The translations under genes and the position numbers were made by a program. Positions 17,795 to 25,853 of a stretch of 64,000 nt of DNA are shown piece after piece. Within the stretch, counting starts at the first letter, position 1; every line of letters starts with the position of its first letter. Source of the DNA: Bacillota bacterium (GTDB taxonomy: Bacteria > Bacillota > Clostridia > Christensenellales > SZUA-584); the NCBI GenBank assembly GCA_023415915.1, contig JAEZIZ010000083.1:157364-221363 (forward strand). The letters are read 5' to 3'. The notes beneath the pieces were generated by a model. That model was not told the origin of the DNA. It saw nothing but the letters and a program-made list of their open reading frames with translations, and ran no database searches.

Positions 17795-19516
17795 CTACCT
17801 AGCCTCTATAGCGCCGAATGCGCATACTCCGGAGCACAGCCCGCATCCGGTGCACACCGCGCCGTCTATCTTCATGCTGTTTTGCGATTTTTCAATTGCC
17901 GGGCAGCCGAGCTTAAGACAAACGCCGCACGTCCTGCATTTGTCGTTTACGATATACGGTTCGTACTTTGCTTTTTTATCCAGCAGCACGCACGGACGCC
18001 TTACTATTATAACGCTCAGCTCTTCCCTTGCGGTCTCTTCTTTAAGCGCTGTTTCCAGACCTTTCAAGTCGTAAGGGTCGGCTATCCTTATATGCTTTAC
18101 ACCGAGGCTCTTTATAAGCAGCGGCAGATCGACGGCCTCTACAATATCGCCCTTTATCCTCCTACCCGTTCCGGGATGGTCCTGATGCCCCGTCATGCCC
18201 GTTGTGGAGTTGTCAAGTATAAGCACCGTGGACGTAGCTCCGTTATAAACCATGTCCACAAGCCCTGTAATACCTGAATGGAAGAACGTAGAATCGCCTA
18301 TTACGGCTACGAGCTTGCGCGCAAAGTCCTTGCCGCGCGCTTTTTCCATGCCCATCGCGCATCCTATACTCGCGCCCATGCATATGCACGTGTCTATGCC
18401 CTGAAGCGGAGGCGTAGCGCCCAGCGTATAGCATCCTATATCGCCGGCAGCGGTTATGCCGAGCTTTTTAAGCACATAATATACGCCCCTGTGCGGGCAG
18501 CCCGGACACATAACGGGCGGCCTCTGAGGCAGCGCTCCGGGTTCGGCAATATCTTTCTTTTCGCCGCCGAGTCTCGCCGCTATGGTGTTTACGCTGTATT
18601 CGCCCTGAACGGTGAAAAGCTCCTTGCCGGATACGCTGATGCCCATAGCCTTTATCTGGTCTTCTATGAAAGGCTCTAATTCCTCTATGACGTAAAGCTT
18701 ATCTACGTTCGCGGCAAACTCCCTTATACTGCCCTCCGGCAGAGGATATACCATGCCTAGCTTTAATACGCTCGCGCCTGGCAGCGCTTCCTTTACGTAC
18801 TCGTATGTAACGCCGCTCGTAATTATGCCTATGCTTTTATCGTTGTATTCTACAGCGTTTATATCCATCGTGTCCGCATGCGCCTTTATGTCGTTCATGC
18901 GCTTTTCGACGATTATATGTCGTTTCTTCGCCATGCCGGGCATCATCACGTACTTGCCTATGTCCTTTACGTACGGCTTTAAGGCAGCTTCCTTCCTGTC
19001 CGAAAGTTCCACAATTCCCTGAGAATGCGAGAGCCGCGTACTCGAGCGCACTAAAACCGGCGTATCGAACTTCTCGGATAAATCAAAAGCTAATTTAACA
19101 AACTCCTTCGCTTCGATGCTATCCGAAGGTTCGAGCATGGGCACATGCGCGCTGCGAGCGTAAAACCGCGAGTCCTGCTCGTTCTGGCTCGAATGCATGC
19201 CGGGGTCGTCCGCTACTATTATGACGAGCCCGCCGTTTACGCCCGTGTATGACGCCGTGAACAGCGGGTCGGCCGCTACGTTCAAACCTACGTGCTTCAT
19301 GCAGCACAGCGCCCGGGCGCCTGCTATGGACGCGCCTATGGCTACCTCCATGGCCACCTTCTCGTTGGGCGACCATTCTGCGTATATTCCATCGTATTTT
19401 GCAATGTTTTCGGTAATCTCCGTACTCGGCGTGCCGGGATATGCCGTTGCGACGCTTACTCCCGCCTCGTACGCTCCTCTGGCGAACGCTTCGTTGCCAA
19501 GCAATAATTTTCTCAT
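17795..19516 (-). CDS. iorA: Indolepyruvate:ferredoxin oxidoreductase, alpha subunit
   Basis: The large catalytic subunit, with thiamine diphosphate and two iron-sulfur clusters. The 573 residues comprise the pyrimidine-binding domain (about 1-180, start LLLGNEAFARGAYEAGV), a transketolase C-terminal-like domain, the TPP-binding domain with CPGCPHRG and GDSTFFHSGITGL (about 340-420), and a C-terminal ferredoxin domain. The last has C-x2-C-x2-C and a downstream CP in its first motif, with a longer gap before the last cysteine than usual, and a regular CTGCGLCSGVC in its second. Together with IorB and the ligases it allows energy-yielding degradation of aromatic amino acids under anoxia. Confidence 0.95.
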   Translation of the reverse strand: MRKLLLGNEAFARGAYEAGVSVATAYPGTPSTEITENIAKYDGIYAEWSPNEKVAMEVAIGASIAGARALCCMKHVGLNVAADPLFTASYTGVNGGLVIIVADDPGMHSSQNEQDSRFYARSAHVPMLEPSDSIEAKEFVKLAFDLSEKFDTPVLVRSSTRLSHSQGIVELSDRKEAALKPYVKDIGKYVMMPGMAKKRHIIVEKRMNDIKAHADTMDINAVEYNDKSIGIITSGVTYEYVKEALPGASVLKLGMVYPLPEGSIREFAANVDKLYVIEELEPFIEDQIKAMGISVSGKELFTVQGEYSVNTIAARLGGEKKDIAEPGALPQRPPVMCPGCPHRGVYYVLKKLGITAAGDIGCYTLGATPPLQGIDTCICMGASIGCAMGMEKARGKDFARKLVAVIGDSTFFHSGITGLVDMVYNGATSTVLILDNSTTGMTGHQDHPGTGRRIKGDIVEAVDLPLLIKSLGVKHIRIADPYDLKGLETALKEETAREELSVIIVRRPCVLLDKKAKYEPYIVNDKCRTCGVCLKLGCPAIEKSQNSMKIDGAVCTGCGLCSGVCAFGAIEAR

Positions 19517-19528
19517 GTATGTCCTCGT

Positions 19529-20821
19529 TTATCGTAAATCTGTTACTCTCTTCGCCTTTCCTTCGAACCGCTTTAAAGACTGCGGTTCCACGAGCCGCAC
19601 GTCAGCGTCTATGCCGAGCACGGTATGCAGCGCGTTCTTTACTTTGTGCTCAAGCGCCTCGAGCGCGCTGAACCTGTCGAGCAGCCCCGCGTCCACCACC
19701 TCGACGAGCACCTCAATCTTGTCCATATAACCGTCTTTGCGCACTATTATCTCGTAATGTGGCCCTAAGTCCTCTATATCGAGCAACACGCTCTCTATCT
19801 GCGACGGGAACACGTTTACGCCGCGTATTATCAGCATGTCGTCCGTGCGTCCCTGTATCTTTGCCATGCGCATTGACGTCCTGCCGCACTCACATTTTTC
19901 GGGCATGAGCCACGTTATGTCCTTTGTGCGGTAACGCAATATAGGCAGCGCTTCCTTGGTGAGCGATGTTATAACGAGCTCGCCCGGCTGGCCGGGAGGT
20001 ACCGGCTCGAGCGTATCCTTATCCACGACTTCGCAATAGAAATGGTCTTCCGCTATGTGCATGCCGTTCCTAATGTAGCATTCGCCCGACACGCCGGGGC
20101 CTATAACTTCCGACAGCCCGTAGTTTTCCGTCGCTACGATATTCCACGCTTTTTCTATCTCGCGGCGCATTTCTTCGGTATGGCCTTCGCCCCCGAACAT
20201 GCCAAGCCGCAGCGGAAGCTTTTTCGTATCTATTCCTGCCTTCTTTGCGCACTCAGCCATATAAAGCGCGTACGACGGCGTGCCTACCAGCAGCGTAGTG
20301 CCGAAATCCTGCATTATCATAAGCTGGCGCTCCGTGTTCCCGCCTGAAATGGGTATAACGGTAGCGCCCAGTTTTTCAAGTCCGTAATGCAGCCCGAACG
20401 CGCCTGTAAACAGCGTGTATCCGAACGTTATCTGCGCTATGTCGTCGGGCGTCGCGCCCGCGGCGCATGCGAGCCTTGCTATAAGCTCAGCCCACATGTC
20501 TATATCGGCTCTTGTGTAGCCCACGACCGTCGGCTTGCCCGTCGTGCCCGAGGATGCGTGTATCCTCACTATCTCCTTCATCGGCGCAGCGAACAGCTTA
20601 TACGGGTAGTTCTGCCGCAAGTCGTCCTTTACCGTAAACGGAATCTTGCGTATATCCGCAAGCGTCTTTATATCGGCGGGTTTAAGACCAACCTCGTCGA
20701 ACTTTTTTCTGTAATGCTCAACGTTGTTGTAGCACCGTTCTACCGTACTTTTGAGCCGCTGCGTCTGTATGGCCTCTATCTCGTCCCGCGACGCGCATTC
20801 CATTGCTTCATTCCAAATCAT
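19529..20821 (-). CDS. paaK: Phenylacetate-CoA ligase (copy 2)
   Basis: The second PaaK-family aryl-CoA ligase, first gene of the operon. The 430 residues contain SSGTTGKPTVVGYTRAD near residue 91, the ENYGLSEVIGPG motif near 235 and GRTDDMLIIRGVNVFPSQ near 326. It is collinear with copy 1 over the full length, so the two arose by duplication; differences may reflect different aryl acids. It ends 12 bases before iorA. A GAGGAGAG ribosome-binding site precedes the ATG. A possible promoter with -10 TATAAT lies at 20928-20933, about 110 bases upstream. Confidence 0.93.
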   Translation of the reverse strand: MIWNEAMECASRDEIEAIQTQRLKSTVERCYNNVEHYRKKFDEVGLKPADIKTLADIRKIPFTVKDDLRQNYPYKLFAAPMKEIVRIHASSGTTGKPTVVGYTRADIDMWAELIARLACAAGATPDDIAQITFGYTLFTGAFGLHYGLEKLGATVIPISGGNTERQLMIMQDFGTTLLVGTPSYALYMAECAKKAGIDTKKLPLRLGMFGGEGHTEEMRREIEKAWNIVATENYGLSEVIGPGVSGECYIRNGMHIAEDHFYCEVVDKDTLEPVPPGQPGELVITSLTKEALPILRYRTKDITWLMPEKCECGRTSMRMAKIQGRTDDMLIIRGVNVFPSQIESVLLDIEDLGPHYEIIVRKDGYMDKIEVLVEVVDAGLLDRFSALEALEHKVKNALHTVLGIDADVRLVEPQSLKRFEGKAKRVTDLR

Positions 20822-21011
20822 ATTCTCTCCTCACTTTACGCGTCAAAAAGCTAAGAATGCTCTTTGACTACGCGATATTAAGTCCGCACGAAAGAGAATT
20901 GCCGTGCTTCCGTTCTTCTTACGGATGATTATAGACCATATGCCGTGAAAAATAAAGAGTTTCTGTGAACAGTGCATATATATGCATATTTGAAGCAAAA
21001 ACTGATACCCC

Positions 21012-21097
21012 GTGCCATTCCGAGCATGCGAGGAATCCCCTTCTGCAAAGCACTCTATATTGGATTCAGGCCTTCAGTCACAAGCTCGGAATAACAT
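21012..21097. repeat. MITE-like inverted-repeat element, copy A
   Basis: An 86-bp element with inverted ends: it opens GTGCCATTCCGAGC and closes GCTCGGAATAACAT, whose complement is ATGTTATTCCGAGC. The inside shares GAATCCCCTTCTG, AAATCACTC-like and CACAAGCTCGG blocks with copy B. No coding capacity. Confidence 0.7.
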
Positions 21098-21179
21098 CTC
21101 GAAATGACATTTAGAAGAGTCTTTTGATATGTGAAAAACAGTAAAGCCAACTTTCTGGGCTTTTGATAAAAGCAACATT

Positions 21180-21273
21180 TGTCATTCTGAACGAGCGTAG
21201 CGAGTGAAGAATCCCCTTCTGTAAATCACTCGACATGGGTTCCAGACTTTCGGCCACAAGCTCGGTATGACAT
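21180..21273. repeat. MITE-like inverted-repeat element, copy B
   Basis: A 94-bp element opening TGTCATTCTGAACGAGC and closing GCTCGGTATGACAT (complement ATGTCATACCGAGC). It contains GTAGCGAGTGAAGAATCC, a sequence pattern I know from dispersed short repeats in several bacterial genomes. It lies 82 bp from copy A in the same orientation, with matching internal blocks. Confidence 0.75.
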
Positions 21274-21294
21274 TTTGACGAGTTTCCACAAAGC

Positions 21295-21317
21295 AAAAAG
21301 CCGGTAAACCGGCTTTT
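21295..21317 (-). terminator. Terminator downstream of the YjbQ-family gene
   Basis: Perfect 9-bp arms AAAAGCCGG and CCGGCTTTT around a TAAA loop, with T-rich tails on both strands. It lies 14 bases after the minus-strand stop at 21331 and can act in both directions. Confidence 0.85.
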
Positions 21318-21330
21318 CTGTTTGCTCTTA

Positions 21331-21747
21331 CTATTCTCCTATTATCTTTATCATTACCCTCTTTTTTCTCATGCCGTCAAACTCGCCGTAGAATATCTGC
21401 TCCCACGGGCCGAAATCGAGCTTACCTTCCGTAACCGCTACAACCACCTCGCGGCCCATCACCGAGCGCTTAAGGTGCGCGTCGGCGTTGTCCTCAAAGC
21501 CATTGTGCGCGTACTGCGAATGCGGTTTTTCGGGAGCGAGCTTCTCGAGCCATTTCTCAAAATCGCTGTGCAGTCCCGGCTCGTCGTCGTTTATGAACAC
21601 GCTTGCAGTTATGTGCATTGCGTTTACGAGACAAAGCCCTTCTTTTATGCCGCTCTCAGCAAGCGCTCTTTCCACATCGCCCGTTATGTTGATATACGCG
21701 CGCCTTGTGGGCACGTCCAGCGCAAGTACCTTTCTGTAGCTCTTCAT
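21331..21747 (-). CDS. YjbQ-family protein (UPF0047)
   Basis: A 138-residue protein of the YjbQ/UPF0047 family, small trimeric proteins with weak thiamine-phosphate synthase activity in some members; the physiological role is unsettled. Family segments are INITGDVERAL near residue 20, NAMHITASVFINDDEPGL near 43-60, conserved histidines, and the GPWEQIFYGEFDG motif near the C-terminus. I choose ATG 21747, preceded by GGAGG at eight bases, over the longer frame from 21816. It lies 69 bases after the MerR/TipAS gene on the same strand and ends at a strong terminator, so the two probably form one transcript. Confidence 0.85.
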   Translation of the reverse strand: MKSYRKVLALDVPTRRAYINITGDVERALAESGIKEGLCLVNAMHITASVFINDDEPGLHSDFEKWLEKLAPEKPHSQYAHNGFEDNADAHLKRSVMGREVVVAVTEGKLDFGPWEQIFYGEFDGMRKKRVMIKIIGE

Positions 21748-21816
21748 ACATACCGCCTCCGTTTCTTTGCATAATGATATTTCATTATCGGCGGCATGTA
21801 AAGTGTTTCGCGGCAA

Positions 21817-22572
21817 TTATCCGCAGTAGATCATTATCGCGTCGCGAAGGAACTCTGCGCAGCCGGGCGCGATGTTATCGTAATACGCCTTGAACCGCTC
21901 GTCGGCCACGTACATCTGAGCTATACCTTTGTGAGCTTCTTTCGTATAGCTGTCCCATGTGCACATCAGCCACTGCTTATGCAGCCCGCACGCCTTTTGC
22001 GCGAGCTCGCCCGCGGGGTCGCCCGCAGCAACCGCGGCTTTCAGCGTTTTGTTTATCTCGGCCGACAGCCGCTCCATTTCGTCGTACTGCTCCTTTGTCA
22101 TGCTCATGAACCTGGCGTTGGATTTCTCAACGGTTTTCTCGCCGTACTTTTCGCGTATCTCCGCTCCGTACTTTCTTTCGTTTTCTTCCAGCTTATTCTT
22201 TTTAAAACCTTCAAATCTTTCCCTGTCCGTCATGGTCGTTTCTCCTTTCTCAGCTGAAATTGTTTTTTCCAAGTTTTTTATCAGTGCGTCCAGCCTCGCC
22301 CTTCTTTCTTTGAGCGCCTCAAGATGCCCTTTTAATGCCTTTTGTTTTTCAAAGCCGGGCGCGCTCAAAATCTCTGCTATCCTTCCAAGCTCCACGCCCA
22401 GCTCGCGGTAAAACATTATCTGCTGCAGCCGCTCCGTCTGTTTGGAGCCGTATATCCTGTAACCGGACGAATTTATCCTTTCAGGCTTAAGCAGCCCTAT
22501 ACCGTCGTAATACCGGAGCGTGCGCGTGCTCACTCCCGCGAGCTTCCCCAACTCGTTTATCGTGTACTCCAT
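21817..22572 (-). CDS. MerR-family regulator with TipAS antibiotic-recognition domain
   Basis: A 251-residue transcription factor: N-terminal MerR winged helix (about 1-70, motif STRTLRYYDGIGLLKPERIN), a dimerising coiled coil (about 75-115), and a C-terminal TipAS domain (about 125-250). TipAS domains bind diverse peptide antibiotics and turn MerR proteins into activators. An ATG following TTG-free coding at residue 113 (TMTDRERFEG) may give a stand-alone TipAS product, as in Streptomyces tipA, but I see only a modest ribosome-binding site there. The promoter (22597-22627) has the stretched spacer typical for MerR control, suggesting autoregulation. Target genes likely include the YjbQ gene downstream. 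Confidence 0.9.
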   Translation of the reverse strand: MEYTINELGKLAGVSTRTLRYYDGIGLLKPERINSSGYRIYGSKQTERLQQIMFYRELGVELGRIAEILSAPGFEKQKALKGHLEALKERRARLDALIKNLEKTISAEKGETTMTDRERFEGFKKNKLEENERKYGAEIREKYGEKTVEKSNARFMSMTKEQYDEMERLSAEINKTLKAAVAAGDPAGELAQKACGLHKQWLMCTWDSYTKEAHKGIAQMYVADERFKAYYDNIAPGCAEFLRDAIMIYCG

Positions 22573-22596
22573 GTCCTCACCTCCTGCCTTGAAACC

Positions 22597-22627
22597 AATG
22601 TAAACTATGACGTTACGTCAATGTCAA
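22597..22627 (-). promoter_or_regulatory. MerR-type promoter with operator in a 19-bp spacer
   Basis: Minus strand: consensus -35 TTGACA (22622-22627), 19-bp spacer, -10 TACATT (22597-22602). The spacer holds the perfect dyad TGACGTTACGTCA (22608-22620). MerR regulators untwist such over-long spacers, so this supports autoregulation of the MerR/TipAS gene. Confidence 0.8.
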
Positions 22628-22654
22628 TAGATTTTTATAAATATTTTCCGAAAA

Positions 22655-22682
22655 TAAAAAAGCACCGGCTGCCCGATGCTTC
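22655..22682 (-). terminator. Terminator of the heavy-metal chaperone gene
   Basis: Minus strand: AGAAGCATCGG, loop, CCGGTGCTT and then TTTTTTATTTT. The stem AAGCA(T)CGG/CCG(G)TGCTT begins 12 bases after the stop codon at 22695. Confidence 0.8.
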
Positions 22683-22694
22683 TAATCACGGGTA

Positions 22695-22901
22695 TTACTC
22701 CATGTCATATCCCGCTTCTTTTACCGCTTCCTTTATGTCGTTATAGCCTAACTTCGTTTCGTCGTAGAGTACCGTGATACTCCCTTTTTCAAGATCCACA
22801 TCGCAGCTCTCTACGCCGCTCAATTCGGTCACGGCGTTTTTTACGTGCATTACGCAGTGGTTGCAGCTCATGCCGCTTACTTTATATGTTTTTTCAATCA
22901 T
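22695..22901 (-). CDS. Heavy-metal-associated domain protein, CopZ-like copper chaperone
   Basis: A 68-residue single HMA domain with the ferredoxin-like fold. The metal-binding loop GMSCNHC (Cys13 and Cys16) near the start is the MxCxxC motif that binds Cu(I). Such proteins hand copper to P-type ATPases or to CsoR/CopY regulators; neither is encoded nearby, so the partner is elsewhere or the protein serves another metal. AAGGAG lies before the ATG. A terminator follows, so the gene is monocistronic. Confidence 0.9.
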   Translation of the reverse strand: MIEKTYKVSGMSCNHCVMHVKNAVTELSGVESCDVDLEKGSITVLYDETKLGYNDIKEAVKEAGYDME

Positions 22902-22990
22902 ATCGTTCTCCTTATACGCTTTAATTCCTTATTTACATAATATTTTACCGCAAATCCCACACTAAGTATGTAACTTTATTACGATACAGA

Positions 22991-24082
22991 TCAATCCGTC
23001 TCCAGAGCCTGATGTACGAGATCGGCGCATAGATATTTCGCTTTATCCCAAATAAGCGTTTGAAACTCCTCGTCGTTGTGCGGAGCAGCCCCGTTGCCCG
23101 CAGGCGTCAGCTCTATGCAAAACGCGGGGCGCTTAAACTCCTGACGGAACCAGTTTTCAAAACCCGCACCGTACACCGCGGGGTCTTCTGAAACCGGGTT
23201 AAGCGCATATCCCGTTACGTCCGAAAGTGTCTGCGCTATTTGCTGCGCCGCCGGTATCTCGTCTTCCGTGCCGCTGTCCGCCCAGTATATTACCTCGCCC
23301 TTGGAATGAAACGACGCCGCGAGCAGAAAATCGTTTTCTTCGCACAGCTTCATCATGGCCTTAACCTCCGGCTCGGTGGCGGGAGCCTCGCCTTTATACA
23401 TCTCCGAGCTCGGCACGTCGGTGTTGCTCGCCTTTTCCTCCCAATGGCACGGGTACTGGCGGTTTAAATCCACGCCGTTTATATTGGCCTTCCACTCGCT
23501 GTATCCATGCTGCATCATGCGCATGCTCTTTACCTTCTCCGGGTCTTTTACCGACTCAATACCGTTCTGCACGAGGTTTACGCCGTCGGGGTTTACCATG
23601 GGCACTATATATATAGTTGCTTCGTCGAGCAGCGCTTTTATATCGAAGCCGCCGTAAGCTTCTCCCGACTCATAGCTTCTTGCGTACTCGTCAATAGTCT
23701 CCATAAGATATGTGGAGGTTATATATTCCCGCGCGTGATGCGCGCCCGCAAAGGCTATCTTATTGTCTCCCCTGCCCAGCTTTATTAAAAGTATATCCCT
23801 GCCCTCCACCGATTTGCCTATCACGTCCGTCTCTATAAGGCCAGGATGTGCCGCTTTTAGCGCTTTTGAGTCCGCAAACATCATCTCATATGAATATGTG
23901 CGGTTCGGGTTTACTATGTCAGTATTTTTGCTATTGCTTGAATCAATGCCGCTGCCGGATGTGATTAGCGGCGGGTTTGTTATTACCGCCACCGATAATT
24001 CCGGCGACGCATCGGGCGCTTTTGTTGCACATCCTGCCAGCAGCAGCGCCGCCGTTATTAATACGATTAAAAGTCTCTTCAT
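22991..24082 (-). CDS. Secreted M14 zinc carboxypeptidase, lipoprotein
   Basis: A 363-residue peptidase of the M14 (carboxypeptidase A-like) family, exported and lipid-anchored: the signal peptide ends in the lipobox LLAGC (Cys18). The zinc site is recognisable as GAHHAREYITSTYL (HxxE, near residue 120) and the third ligand histidine in ASFHSKGEV; the catalytic glutamate lies in FCIELTPAG near the end. Related M14 proteins of Firmicutes trim peptides, including gamma-D-glutamyl-diaminopimelate bonds, outside the cell; the substrate here is not determined. It stands alone between other short units. Confidence 0.88.
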   Translation of the reverse strand: MKRLLIVLITAALLLAGCATKAPDASPELSVAVITNPPLITSGSGIDSSNSKNTDIVNPNRTYSYEMMFADSKALKAAHPGLIETDVIGKSVEGRDILLIKLGRGDNKIAFAGAHHAREYITSTYLMETIDEYARSYESGEAYGGFDIKALLDEATIYIVPMVNPDGVNLVQNGIESVKDPEKVKSMRMMQHGYSEWKANINGVDLNRQYPCHWEEKASNTDVPSSEMYKGEAPATEPEVKAMMKLCEENDFLLAASFHSKGEVIYWADSGTEDEIPAAQQIAQTLSDVTGYALNPVSEDPAVYGAGFENWFRQEFKRPAFCIELTPAGNGAAPHNDEEFQTLIWDKAKYLCADLVHQALETD

Positions 24083-24171
24083 ATGTGTATATCCTTCTCA
24101 CCACGCATTTTTCATATTAAAGCATATTATAAACCGCGTCAATAAAACAAATACCCTTTATTTGGGATACA

Positions 24172-24194
24172 GAAAAAGCGGCGCTATGGCCGCA
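24172..24194 (-). terminator. Terminator of GntR-ABC operon
   Basis: Minus strand: GCGGC (24189-24193), loop CATAGC, GCCGC (24178-24182), then TTTTT. It lies about 45 bases after the permease stop codon at 24237. Confidence 0.6.
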
Positions 24195-24236
24195 GATTCT
24201 GCAGATTATAAATACCAAATCTTTTTTTGGGTATTT

Positions 24237-24989
24237 CTATTTTTTTACCGTCGCTCTTCGCATAGCGAGAAAGCTCAGCGCCCCGAATACCGCTGCCGTT
24301 ATAAAGCATGTCAACACCGAAATATACGGGTTGTATCCATCGAGGAATCCCCACGCTTTTGCGAAGAAATATCTCAATGCGTCAAATATCTTGCCGTCAA
24401 ACAGGTAAGTGTCCATATACGGCAGCAACATTAAAAAGAACACCGGCACGCCTATAGACACTATGAGCTTTAAGGACTTTCCCATGCGGTAATATATAGT
24501 CGTAATAAAGAATCCTATCAACGACAGCGCGGTATAAAGGAAAGTCATCCATACAAATCCATCCAGCGCCACCCGCATTTGCGCACTGAAATTCAAAATC
24601 GGGCCGTAGTGCATATGATACATCTGATAAAATATCGACTGGAAACTGCCCACAGAAGACAAAGCAAGGTTGTTTATGGTGTCTATGAGCGCCATAAAAA
24701 CGGCAAGCGGTACTACCGCTAAAATATAACTTTTAAACATTGTTTTTCTGGAAACCCCATTGGCGAGGAACAGGTGAAACGTGCTTTTAAACGAATTAAG
24801 TCCGAATACGAATATGAATATCGCCGTCGATATCTCGACTCCGCTCGATGTTACCCTAATACCATTGTGCGACATTACGACCCGCTGTATACCAGCAAAT
24901 ATTATAATGGCGTATATGATGATGTAGAATATAATAAGCGGCTTTATCATGCCATGTATCTGATATTTTAACGCAGCTTTAAGTTTCAT
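24237..24989 (-). CDS. ABC-2 type transporter permease
   Basis: A 250-residue membrane protein with six hydrophobic segments (about 20-42, 53-70, 93-115, 147-170, 180-200, 222-242), as in ABC-2 export permeases. I recognise no substrate-specific motif. It lies 12 bases after the ATPase gene and last in a GntR-ATPase-permease operon, the arrangement of YtrA-type antibiotic or cell-wall-stress exporters. Such systems often export or detach peptide antibiotics, but the substrate here is inference only. Confidence 0.8.
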   Translation of the reverse strand: MKLKAALKYQIHGMIKPLIIFYIIIYAIIIFAGIQRVVMSHNGIRVTSSGVEISTAIFIFVFGLNSFKSTFHLFLANGVSRKTMFKSYILAVVPLAVFMALIDTINNLALSSVGSFQSIFYQMYHMHYGPILNFSAQMRVALDGFVWMTFLYTALSLIGFFITTIYYRMGKSLKLIVSIGVPVFFLMLLPYMDTYLFDGKIFDALRYFFAKAWGFLDGYNPYISVLTCFITAAVFGALSFLAMRRATVKK

Positions 24990-25001
24990 TTTCTTTCTCC
25001 T

Positions 25002-25853
25002 TTATGCGTTAGTAAGATGTATAAACAGGTTCTGCAGGCTCATTCCCGATATTTCCAGCCCTTCGGGCACTGAAGGCTTGTCGGGTTTTTCGAGTATATA
25101 TGCGCTCTTTATTCCGCCCAGCACGTCCGCGCCCAGCATGTTCCTGCCGCGAATAAATTCGTCAACCTTGCCCTGCGGCCCGGTTACCGTGTACCCTCTC
25201 GAAACAAGGCTTTGCGTGTCTTCCTGAAGCAGTATCTCACCCTTTTTTATTATGACGACGTTTTCAATTACGTCCGCCGCTTCTTCAATAAGATGAGTGG
25301 AGATTATTATAGTCCTCGGCTTCTCGCTGTAATTGAGCAGCAGTTCCTTGTAAAACAGGTCTCGGAAATTTGCGTCGAGCCCAAGCACCGGCTCGTCGAG
25401 CAGCAGTATCGGCGCGTTGCAGGACAGCGCGACTATTACCTGAAATATCGACTCGTATCCCTTTGAAAGCTCTCTTACCTTCTTTTTCAGGTTGAGCTGA
25501 AACTTATCCGCAAGGCGGCAGGCGTACTCCGTATCCATCTGAGGATAGAATTCTTTTGACCACTTGAAAACTTCTTTTACTTTCATAGTCGGAACATAAA
25601 GCGAGCTCTCTCCCATACAATACACCTTGGAAAGCACTGCGTCGTTTTCACAAACGTTCTCGCCGTCTATCGTTATCTCCCCTTCGGTGGGAAAAAGCTT
25701 GTTGGTAATTAGGTTAAGCAAAGTCGTTTTGCCCGCCCCGTTCCTGCCCAAGAGTCCGTAAATTTTGTTGTCGCCGAACGTTACGTTAACATTGTTAAGC
25801 GCCAGCGTATCGGCAAACCGTTTTGTAATGTTTTTTACTTCTATGGGGTTCAT
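25002..25853 (-). CDS. ABC transporter ATP-binding protein
   Basis: A 283-residue ATPase that energises the permease encoded next to it. Motifs in order: Walker A GRNGAGKTT near residues 36-44, Q-loop region around the MGESSLYVP segment, signature LSKGYESIFQ (a variant of LSGGQ typical of the YtrB/BcrA group) near 128, Walker B ILLLDEPVLGLD near 149-160, and the H-loop ISTHL near 186. The C-terminal about 70 residues are specific to this subgroup. It overlaps the GntR gene by 4 bp. Confidence 0.92.
   Translation of the reverse strand: MNPIEVKNITKRFADTLALNNVNVTFGDNKIYGLLGRNGAGKTTLLNLITNKLFPTEGEITIDGENVCENDAVLSKVYCMGESSLYVPTMKVKEVFKWSKEFYPQMDTEYACRLADKFQLNLKKKVRELSKGYESIFQVIVALSCNAPILLLDEPVLGLDANFRDLFYKELLLNYSEKPRTIIISTHLIEEAADVIENVVIIKKGEILLQEDTQSLVSRGYTVTGPQGKVDEFIRGRNMLGADVLGGIKSAYILEKPDKPSVPEGLEISGMSLQNLFIHLTNA

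Larger units (their letters stand above)
20822..21330. other. Non-coding gap with leader, MITE-like repeats and terminators
   Basis: No credible gene in 509 bp. It contains the leader of the arylacetate operon (a TATAAT at 20928-20933 on the minus strand lacks a good -35), a small hairpin GCACG...CGTGC in that leader, two related inverted-repeat elements (21012-21097 and 21180-21273), a hairpin AAAGCC...GGCTTT at 21143-21163 between them, and the terminator of the yjbQ-like gene. A 61-codon frame over the second repeat encodes only translated repeat sequence. Confidence 0.75.

Noticed and set aside
21111..21296. 61-codon minus-strand frame
   Set aside because: It is the translated form of the inverted-repeat element (RSFRMT-like text known from such repeats), not a gene.
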